Part shown: positions 56,348 to 64,000 of the stretch, piece by piece
How the letters are laid out: each line of letters begins with the position of its first letter
Numbering within the stretch: position 1 is the first letter of the stretch
Assembly: GCA_030386875.1 (NCBI GenBank)
Contig: CM059559.1
Span: 3,965,177-4,029,176, forward strand
Direction: 5' to 3'
Source: Morinoia aosen
Lineage: Eukaryota > Arthropoda > Malacostraca > Amphipoda > Talitridae
DNA length: 64,000 nt
Program-made: the position numbers and the translations under genes
The notes under the pieces: model-generated
What the model was told of the DNA's origin: nothing
What the model saw: only the letters and a program-made list of their open reading frames with translations
Database searches by the model: none

Positions 56348-56458
56348 CTGAGCCAGCGCAGGGGAGGCGGCAGAAGCGACAGCGTGAGGAGAGGCCGGCA
56401 TGCTCGTGCAGCGCGGGTTGTTGAAGCCGTTCACCACTCGGTGGTCCGTGTACGCGCC
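56348..56458 (-). CDS. Receptor gene exon, cytoplasmic segment (37 codons)
   Basis: A TGTGCAG acceptor precedes 56458 and a CAG-GTGCAG donor follows 56348. The exon is 111 bp, phase 0 at both ends, and encodes GAYTDHRVVNGFNNPRC followed by an Ala/Ser/Pro-rich stretch. The 23-bp satellite begins only about 40 bases upstream of the acceptor, so the polypyrimidine and branch-point region is confined to that gap. Confidence 0.72.
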
Positions 56459-56501
56459 CTGCACACCGTCCCGCATACACTTGAATAACCTCTTATGTGC
56501 T

Positions 56502-59166
56502 CAATGTTCTACGTGTTCACGCGCCAACGTTCTACGTGTTCACGCGCCAACGTTCAACGTGTTCACGCGCCAACGTTCAACGTGTTCACGCGCCAACGTT
56601 CAACGTGTTTACGCGCCAACGTTCAACGTGTTTACGCGCCAACGTTCTACGTGTTTACGCGCCAACGTTCTACGTGTTCACGCGCCAACGTTCAACGTGT
56701 TCACGCGCTAACGTTCAACGTGTTCACGCGCCAACATTCAACGTGTTCACGCGCCAACATTCTACGTGTTCACGCGCCAACATTCAACGTGTTCACGCGC
56801 CAACATTCAACGTGTTCACGCGCCAACATTCAACGTGTTCACGCGCCAACATTCAACGTGTTCACGCGCCAACGTTCAACGTGTTCACGCGCCAACGTTC
56901 AACGTGTTCACGCGCCAACGTTCAACGTGTTCACGCGCCAACGTTCTACGTGTTCACGCGCCAACGTTCTACGTGTTCACGCGCCAACGTTCTACGTGTT
57001 CACGCGCCAACGTTCAACGTGTTCACGCGCCAACGTTCAACGTGTTCACGCGCCAACGTTCAACGTGTTCACGCGCCAACGTTCAACGTGTTCACGCGCC
57101 AACGTTCAACGTGTTCACGCGCCAACGTTCAACGTGTTCACGCGCCAACATTCAACGTGTTCACGCGCCAACATTCAACGTGTTCACGCGCCAACGTTCA
57201 ACGTGTTCACGCGCCAACGTTCAACGTGTTCACGCGCCAACGTTCAACGTGTTCACGCGCCAACGTTCAACGTGTTCACGCGCCAACATTCAACGTGTTC
57301 ACGCGCCAACATTCAACGTGTTCACGCGCCAACATTCAACGTGTTCACGCGCCAACATTCAACGTGTTCACGCGCCAACATTCAACGTGTTCACGCGCCA
57401 ACGTTCAACGTGTTCACGCGCCAACGTTCAACGTGTTCACGCGCCAACGTTCAACGTGTTCACGCGCCAACGTTCAACGTGTTCACGCGCCAACGTTCAA
57501 CGTGTTCACGCGCCAACGTTCAACGTGTTCACGCGCCAACGTTCAACGTGTTCACGCGCCAACGTTCAACGTGTTCACGCGCCAACGTTCAACGTGTTCA
57601 CGCGCCAACGTTCAACGTGTTCACGCGCCAACGTTCAACGTGTTCACGCGCCAACGTTCTACGTGTTCACGCGCCAACGTTCTACGTGTTCACGCGCCAA
57701 CGTTCTACGTGTTCACGCGCCAACGTTCTACGTGTTCACGCGCCAACGTTCAACGTGTTCACGCGCCAACGTTCAACGTGTTCACGCGCCAACGTTCAAC
57801 GTGTTCACGCGCCAACGTTCAACGTGTTCACGCGCCAACGTTCAACGTGTTCACGCGCCAACGTTCTACGTGTTCACGCGCCAACGTTCTACGTGTTCAC
57901 GCGCCAACGTTCTACGTGTTCACGCGCTAACGTTCAACGTGTTCACGCGCCAACATTCAACGTGTTCACGCGCAAACATTCAACGTGTTCACGCGCCAAC
58001 ATTCAACGTGTTCACGCGCCAACGTTCAACGTGTTCACGCGCCAACGTTCAACGTGTTCACGCGCCAACGTTCAACGTGTTCACGCGCCAACGTTCAACG
58101 TGTTCACGCGCCAACGTTCAACGTGTTCACGCGCCAACGTTCAACGTGTTCACGCGCCAACGTTCAACGTGTTCACGCGCCAACATTCAACGTGTTCACG
58201 CGCCAACATTCAACGTGTTCACGCGCCAACATTCAACGTGTTCACGCGCCAACGTTCAACGTGTTCACGCGCCAACGTTCAACGTGTTCACGCGCCAACG
58301 TTCAACGTGTTCACGCGCCAACGTTCAACGTGTTCACGCGCCAACATTCAACGTGTTCACGCGCCAACATTCAACGTGTTCACGCGCCAACGTTCAACGT
58401 GTTCACGCGCCAACGTTCAACGTGTTCACGCGCCAACGTTCAACGTGTTCACGCGCCAACGTTCTACGTGTTCACGCGCCAACGTTCAACGTGTTCACGC
58501 GCCAACGTTCAACGTGTTCACGCGCCAACGTTCAACGTGTTCACGCGCCAACGTTCAACGTGTTCACGCGCCAACGTTCTACGTGTTCACGCGCCAACGT
58601 TCAACGTGTTCACGCGCCAACATTCAACGTGTTCACGCGCCAACATTCAACGTGTTCACGCGCCAACGTTCAACGTGTTCACGCGCCAACGTTCAACGTG
58701 TTCACGCGCCAACGTTCAACGTGTTCACGCGCCAACGTTCAACGTGTTCACGCGCCAACATTCAACGTGTTCACGCGCCAACATTCAACGTGTTCACGCG
58801 CCAACGTTCAACGTGTTCACGCGCCAACGTTCAACGTGTTCACGCGCCAACGTTCAACGTGTTCACGCGCCAACGTTCAACGTGTTCACGCGCCAACGTT
58901 CAACGAGTTCACGCGCCAACATTCAACGTGTTCACGCGCCAACGTTCAACGTGTTCACGCGCCAACATTCAACGTGTTCACGCGCCAACATTCAACGAGT
59001 TCACGCGCCAACATTCAACGTGTTCACGCGCCAACGTTCAACGTGTTCACGCGCCAACGTTCAACGTGTTCACGCGCCAACGTTCAACGTGTTCACGCGC
59101 CAACGTTCAACGTGTTCACGCGCCAACGTTCAACGAGTTCACGCGCCAACGTTTAACGTGTTGACG
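56502..59166. repeat. 23-bp satellite array, about 116 copies, intronic
   Basis: The unit is TTCAACGTGTTCACGCGCCAACG with two common variants: TTCT for TTCA and AACA for AACG. The unit has no stop on the plus strand and 23 is not a multiple of three, so three units make a 23-residue repeating peptide and every plus frame stays open for hundreds of codons; none is a credible gene. Each unit has four CpG sites. The array sits in the intron between two cytoplasmic exons of the receptor gene. Confidence 0.97.
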
Positions 59167-60045
59167 TAATCCACGTAATTTATTAGCAATGCCGTGCTGG
59201 CAACACTGCATACAGAAGCCTATTTTTCTCATAATTTTTATGAATATATTTGAGTTTATTAGCAAAGAACCGTACTACATTTCTCGTAAAAGCCATTCAA
59301 AACTTCAGGATGTTAATGCAATGGCCGCGAGAAATTTGGCTCATAATTGACTAAGTAAATTTCTCACGGAGGTACAAAACCCAAACTAGATCTCAAATAT
59401 TGAAGAAATCCTCCCATTCAAATACAACAGAGAAAATACGCCAAAGTTCAAACTGTCAGGGCAACAATTATTTTCACTTTCGTGACGCATAAAAGCTTGT
59501 TTCACTGAACAACACATCCGGCTTGACAAGCACATGCAACATTTCTAAAAGTGTGATACAAGAGTGAAAGTGTGATACACCAATCTTTTGGCGTTTGAGT
59601 TCAAATTTGAATGATACGCACTTTCTTATCGTATCATGCTTCTTGTACTGGATAGATGAAGACTAAGTATCTCGGCTACAGACTTTTCCGTAGTCCTTGC
59701 GCATTTTCAATTCACTAATGATTGATGATTCATGATTTAACACTTTGTCTGCAGCGTGAGCCACCGGTGGTACACGGAGGGAATTTTCATAATGCTGCTA
59801 ACCGACCAGTAGTCATAAACTCAATTTCCATAAATGCTTGATCAAAGCTAAATGATAACACGATCCAGTTAATGTTGCCATTTGCAACATTGCTTACTAC
59901 AATTGACTTTAAAGTTGGGGTGATTGTTCAACTTCAGTTTTACCTCCCGCAGTCAAAGTGTAGAGCACCACGTCAAACATCATCGAATGACGACATTTTA
60001 GATTGACCGCGTACACCTGCACTGCACCAAAAAAGAGTTGCTGAC
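59167..60045. other. Intron sequence, nothing recognised
   Basis: Continuation of the satellite-bearing intron of the receptor gene. No repeats or open frames of note. Confidence 0.5.
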
Positions 60046-60175
60046 CTTAGCATCGAGCGGCCCAGAAGAGAAGTCAGGCGGGATCTGAGTGAGCATGGGC
60101 ACGTACACCTCCATCTCAAGGTGACCTGCACCTCCTGCAGGACCCGGGCCACCGCACCCAGCCCGGGAGTACCTG
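60046..60175 (-). CDS. Receptor gene exon, juxtamembrane cytoplasmic segment
   Basis: A TGCAGCAG tandem acceptor allows the exon to begin at 60175 or 60172; both keep the frame, differing by one residue. The donor is CTAAG-GTCAGC after 60046. It continues the transmembrane exon in phase 2 and ends in phase 0. The product is a Gly/Ala/Pro-rich stretch then MEVYVPMLTQIPPDFSSG and LDAK. The other two frames of this exon do not join the neighbours without a stop. Confidence 0.72.
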
Positions 60176-60308
60176 CTGCACACAGACACACAGGCATATT
60201 TAGCGCAGTTCGGGTGTCAGGGCTGAGTTACCGGGTGTACGTAGTTGAACACTCAATTATACAACGCATCTGCTGTACACAGACGCAAAATCATCACAGT
60301 AGAGGCAG

Positions 60309-60517
60309 TTAACCCTTAACCGTCAAAGCGGATTGCAAATCCAGTTTCATAAACAGCTGTAGTATATTTTATTCCTTGTAAAATTGTGCCCTAATGGGTT
60401 TTTTGGTGTCCATTGTCGAGTGGCAGTCACTTCTTTGTTGTGATGTCGGTGCCAGTTTAATGATGGTGGTTGTGATGACGGTAATGTGAGTACAAAATGC
60501 GGAAGATAAAAGGTTAA
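60309..60517. repeat. Possible piggyBac-type MITE
   Basis: Bounded by TTAA at both ends (60309-60312 and 60514-60517), with TTAACCCTTAACCGTC at one end and, inverted, TTAACCTTTTATCTTC at the other. The inverted repeat is imperfect, so this is tentative. It is intronic in the receptor gene. Confidence 0.35.
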
Positions 60518-61172
60518 AGATTTCACTGCTAAGTTGCCTGTATACGGTTAAACTCTCCGTTCTACAACGGCGGCTTGTGAGTCAACGAAACGACATACGG
60601 ATCACGTGACAAGGTACAACAATCTCCAGGAGATGTAATTGTTATTTCTAGAAGTATTTGTCAAACTAGCCATCGAGACAGCCTGATAAGCAAAATGGAG
60701 AAGAAAGGACATTTGTTGAATTGACTAATATTGAAGTTGCAGTTTCGACACAAATTGCGTTTTTCCAGTGGAAATCAACTCGAGAAATTCGGCCAGTTTT
60801 CCCACCGATTTTTGTCTCTTTTCAAGAGCTTATTTTTAAATTGCGTACATACTTTGCAAGCTATGATTTGTTTTACCCACATGTCAGATTGCATGTTGTG
60901 TTTCTTGGATTCCCATTGGCAACAAAAGAGAAGAGAACAAAATATCTACCTCACAAACAAACAAAATCACTAAGCACCTGACAATTTTCACAAACACGAA
61001 TATCACTATAAGCACAACCCAACTCACCCAAAGGATGAAGTTGAGTACCAAGTCCTACATAACGAATCAAACTTCTAAGCTATTTTTCAAAAACACAAAT
61101 ACGTCAATTACAATCAAGTATAGCTCCTATGGAGTCTTCCTGGCCAGAAAAAGAGAGAGACAGCGCACTAAC
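60518..61172. other. Intron sequence, nothing recognised
   Basis: Between the transmembrane exon and the juxtamembrane exon. Open frames here are short and unrecognised. Confidence 0.5.
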
Positions 61173-61335
61173 CTGAGCCCGTTCATCATGCGGGAGCCGT
61201 CAGCGGCGGCGGCAGCGGCAGCAGCACCGGACTGATGCGAGCGGCAGTTGCCAGCGCGCGTCCTGATCAAGCAGCAGATGATGAGGGTGGCCAGCAGCAG
61301 CACGCACAGCGTACCCACCAACGCGTACATCAAGT
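61173..61335 (-). CDS. Receptor gene exon: transmembrane segment
   Basis: Acceptor CTCACCAG before 61335 and donor CTCAG-GTTAGT after 61173. The 163-bp exon starts in phase 1 and ends in phase 2. It encodes LMYALVGTLCVLLLATLIIC, a clear single membrane-spanning helix, then a short basic segment (RTRAG), a run of alanines and DGSRMMNG. It follows the FN3 exons and precedes the cytoplasmic exons, giving a type I membrane protein. Confidence 0.82.
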
Positions 61336-61383
61336 CTGGTGAGAGAGGCACATCATCTCGCTCAGAATAATGGTTGAAATTAG

Positions 61384-61612
61384 TAGCAATTTACCCCAAG
61401 TACTAGTTGTGGTTCTGCACACTGGTTGCTTCTAAATTAGCAGCAATTTACCCCAAGTAGTCATAGTTCTGCTATTGTTGCTTCAAAATTAGGAGCAATT
61501 TAACCCAAGTACTAATCATAGTTCTGCTATGGTTGCTTCAAAATTAGCAGCAATTTAACCCAAGTACTAGTCGTAGTTCTGCTATGGTTGCTTCAAAATT
61601 AGCAACAATTAA
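61384..61612. repeat. ~55-bp tandem repeats, four copies, intronic
   Basis: Units contain TTAGCAGCAATTTA(A/C)CCCAAG, then CATAGTTCTGCTATGGTTGC, repeated from 61384, about 61437, 61489 and 61545. Confidence 0.8.
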
Positions 61613-62333
61613 AAATTGGTTACACGTTACCTCATGTAGCTCTGTTACGGTTACTTCAATATTAAAGCCTTGCTGGAGAACACATGGTCCACAATAGTCT
61701 AGGTCTGTATGAATGACATTTTTAACACTATAATTATTTTTCTTAACATCGCTAATCAATTCGAAATTCAAGTCATGTCTTCAAATAAATAAAATAAGTG
61801 GCTTAAGTTAAGTGTGGTGAAATAAGTTTTACCACAAGGGCGTGGAAATTTTCCGAGACTGGGTTAGTGAAGCAAGACAAAGAAGAAACAAACCAAAATG
61901 GAGACCCAAGTACGAGAACCAATTCCATGGCATCTCGATCTCAGACACAAAAAGCACAGAGACAGAAGATGGATCATTGACTTGATAGGATACTTCTGTG
62001 CTTATTCTGCAAAGGAGATGCCTGACAGAGTCTTGAGTAGCGGTACGTTTACAACTGAGGTGCGCAACTTTCTAAGGCTACGTGTTAGAGGACAGTTCAA
62101 CATAAATTAAGTAAAACGAAGATGAATCATTCGAAAAAACTCCACACACCAAGATCAGAAATGCTAGACCAGCATGGTCAAATTTTTCTAGATTCCACTC
62201 AAAACTGTGAGTAAATGTTCCTACATCTTAGGTGCCCTAATTTTGCCAGCCTCCTTTTGCAATGACACACAACGCAATAACACGCTTTCGAGACAAGTAT
62301 AATATCGGAGGGAACTGAAGATATCCGTATTAA
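61613..62333. other. Intron sequence, nothing recognised
   Basis: Short plus-strand frames such as 61898-62110 have no recognisable similarity. Confidence 0.45.
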
Positions 62334-62554
62334 CACGTAGACTGCAGCACGACCCATCGATGGGTCGTGCTTAAGTTTTTCCTGCTGCGAAACAACCCAT
62401 CGGTGGGTTATTTGAAAGGTTTTAATAATCTTCTAAAAGTATTAGTATTTAATATACCCAGTTAATGTTTAACATCTATAATATTTCTAACAACTTTTGA
62501 ATTTAAATTTAGGTTGAGTACTGAACTTCAGTGTAGCCCATCGCAGTCAACGTG
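62334..62554. mobile_element. piggyBac-type MITE, 221 bp
   Basis: Flanked by TTAA on both sides (62330-62333 and 62555-62558), the piggyBac target. The ends are CACGTAGACTGC and GCAGTCAACGTG, inverted repeats of 12 bp with one mismatch. Inside the left end is a perfect 26-bp palindrome (62346-62371) centred on CATCGATG, then a second near-palindrome AACCCATCGGTGGGTT at 62396-62411. No coding capacity. It is intronic, abutting a 24-bp minisatellite. Confidence 0.87.
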
Positions 62555-62569
62555 TTAAAGCTCAGAGAC

Positions 62570-62816
62570 GAGTGACTTGAATGACTCAGAGACGAGTGAC
62601 TTGAATGACTCAGAGACGAGTGACTTGAATGACTCAGAGACGAGTGACTTGAATGACTCAGAGACGAGTGACTTGAATGACTCAGAAACGAGTGACTTGA
62701 ATGACTCAGAAACGAGTGACTTGAATGACTCAGAGACGAGTGACTTGAATGACTCAGAAACGAGTGACTTAAATGACTTAGAGACGAGTGACTTGAATGA
62801 CTCAGAGACGAGTCGT
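62570..62816. repeat. 24-bp minisatellite, about ten copies, intronic
   Basis: Units ATGACTCAGAGACGAGTGAC plus TTGA, with A/G variants. Because 24 is a multiple of three, frames stay open on both strands (NDSETSDL repeats) with no evidence of coding. It lies 30-50 bp downstream of the FN3 exon on the minus strand. Confidence 0.93.
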
Positions 62817-62844
62817 TTACTGAGCCCACAAGACGTTGGCTCAC

Positions 62845-62992
62845 TGAAGTTAGCTAAGGCACCGGAGTTGGGGTGGTCGAGCCAGGCGCGGATCACGACA
62901 AGCAGCGGCTCGCTCGACGCTCCGCAGCGGTCGTCCATGGAGCAGCCGCGGATGCGGAAGAAGTACTCAGTGTTCGAGACGAGGCCTGATAC
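62845..62992 (-). CDS. Receptor gene exon: second half of FN3 domain
   Basis: The acceptor CACACAG lies before 62992. It joins the previous exon in phase 0 to read QYK then VSGLVSNTEYFFRIRGC, which carries the conserved L...T-x-Y-x-F-x-I-R strand pattern of a fibronectin type III domain. Two donors fit the next exon in phase 1: GTGAGC after 62845 (stronger) and GTGCCT after 62863, differing by six residues. The segment after the domain (AWLDHP...) leads to the membrane helix. Confidence 0.82.
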
Positions 62993-63660
62993 CTGTGTGA
63001 TGCGTGGTTACACATGTAATGGCGTTTTATCTACTAACTCAAAATCCAGGATGCATACTTGCGATTGGAAATGGGTTTCATCACTTTATACTCAAATACG
63101 TAAAATCTTTTCAAGTGAAGTAAGTAAAGGCAAATCTATTTAGAACTTAAATCCTCAAAATGTGTCAAAGACCATTCATTTTCCACTAATCTTTACTTTC
63201 CCATTAAATACAGTCTTACCAGGTACGCAAAATTTCTACTCTATCAACAATTATCACAAATGCTAACTCGTCTTTCAGTCTGGCTTCAAATATTCATTTC
63301 TCGAGTTCTTCTCAGACTCAATGGGCAACAATTTCCTACAGTGACACAGGACCTACATTACTCCCACACTTGAAGCTTCCTGAACAAAAAAGGTTTTTCA
63401 CATCGACGCAGGAAATTAAAAACTTTCTATGCCCTTCTTAACTTACAAACATATGGACGTCACTCCTCTCTGACCTGCCTCCCCAACCCCTATAATTAAC
63501 GTTTGGAGGTATCCAAGAGATTTATAAAGTGCAGCGCTAAGCCACTTACAGCGTTTTTATTCAAAAATTACAAAAATTTTACTGCACGTCAGCTCCTTAT
63601 AATCAAACATGACTCCAACCACTCCCTGAACACACAACGCCGTCTCAGCAGCAGGCGCAC
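62993..63660. other. Intron, nothing recognised
   Basis: Separates the two halves of the FN3 domain. Confidence 0.6.
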
Positions 63661-63896
63661 CTTGTACTGGGTTTTGTCAGACATGACGCTGACTTTGGTC
63701 CAAAGCGGCAGCGCAAGACTCTTGTTCTGCGAGTAGAGGAGCTCGTACATGGTTGGCAGTGGAGTGACCTGAGGGGCTGAAGGGGTCTCCGAGGGGTCCT
63801 TTTTGGCAGCGGTGAGGGACGAGGGAGCCTGCCACGTCACCAGCACCGTGCTCGCGTCTAGAGGTCGGTACTGGAGGTCCGTGGGAGCAGCAGGCA
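63661..63896 (-). CDS. Receptor gene exon: first half of FN3 domain
   Basis: Acceptor TACTTTGCAG before 63896 and donor TACAAG-GTGCGC after 63661. The 236-bp exon starts in phase 1, usual for FN3 domain borders, and ends in phase 0. It encodes PAAPTDLQYRPLDASTVLVT with the conserved V-x-W-x-x-P, then an unusually long Pro/Ser/Lys insert before MYELLYSQN and LWTKVSV. This looks like the last extracellular FN3 domain of an adhesion or guidance receptor. I cannot name the family member. Upstream exons lie outside the window. Confidence 0.82.
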
Positions 63897-64000
63897 CTGC
63901 AAAGTAAATAAATGCACTCAGACCTAGTTCATACCCTCAGCACCAACAGCTGTGGCTAGCCTGTGTTTTACACGTCTTCGTGGTGCCAGACCGGAGCGTC
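63897..64000. other. Intron of the receptor gene running to the window end
   Basis: Begins with the acceptor of the FN3 exon. The last 40 bases could contain the end of a further exon but cannot be judged. Confidence 0.4.

Noticed and set aside
56495..59164. An 889-codon plus-strand open frame, and overlapping frames of 394-796 codons
   Set aside because: Produced by the 23-bp satellite, whose unit has no plus-strand stop; all three plus frames are open and give the same 23-residue repeat. Not a gene.
56502..59166. CRISPR array
   Set aside because: Repeats are directly contiguous with no unique spacers, and the context is eukaryotic.
62577..63143. 188-codon plus-strand frame beginning with NDSETSDL repeats
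   Set aside because: Opens through a 24-bp minisatellite and then reads antisense to the FN3 exon.
63960..64000. Possible upstream exon of the receptor gene at the window edge
   Set aside because: Only about 40 bases are visible and no frame or donor can be chosen with confidence.

Overview
This window is eukaryotic nuclear DNA, most likely from an arthropod with a large, repeat-rich genome. The evidence is a spliced multi-exon gene with GT-AG introns, BED/hAT, piggyBac-type and Gypsy elements, CR1- and I-clade LINEs, microsatellites and minisatellites. The species cannot be named from the sequence. There are no bacterial operons, CRISPR arrays or plasmid features. Recognisable coding sequence is almost all transposon-derived, plus the 3' end of one host gene.

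Region 1 (1-18.4 kb) is a nest of transposons. A deletion-derivative hAT transposon (844-18374) carries an inserted full-length CR1 LINE (about 1964-6949, minus strand). A 10.8 kb Gypsy-type LTR retrotransposon (6962-17759, plus strand, 4-bp target duplication AACA) sits next to the CR1 5' end. The 5' LTR of that Gypsy element carries a 1-kb solo LTR of another family (9000-10023, 4-bp duplication CACA). A second, 5'-truncated CR1 copy lies just outside the hAT (1-822). The order of insertion can be read directly.

Region 2 (19-27.3 kb) holds an intact I-clade LINE (element A, about 20037-26161, 13-bp target duplication). It landed inside a SINE-like repeat that occurs three times in the window. 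A 5' fragment of a related LINE lies at 19018-19780.

Region 3 (27.3-37.3 kb) has no supported gene. It contains an (AC)n tract, a 51-bp array with higher-order structure, a 20-bp array and a foldback element.

Region 4 (37.3-44.1 kb) is a second I-clade LINE (element B). One base is missing in the endonuclease of ORF2, and ORF1 has its RNA-binding plus zinc-knuckle module duplicated.

Region 5 (44.1-54.6 kb) is gene-poor, with a few foldback or duplicated repeats.

Region 6 (54.9-64 kb, minus strand) is the 3' end of a host gene for a single-pass membrane receptor. It has a fibronectin type III domain over two exons, a transmembrane exon, then three cytoplasmic exons. All six exons join in compatible phase. 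Its introns hold a 2.7 kb 23-bp satellite, a piggyBac-type MITE, a SINE-like copy and minisatellites.

Points that stand out: the duplicated ORF1 module of element B; a hairpin just upstream of ORF1 in both I-clade elements; interleaved inverted repeats in the 3' UTR of B; a CR1 whose ORF1 and ORF2 are in one frame separated by a single TGA; and the fully datable transposon nest.
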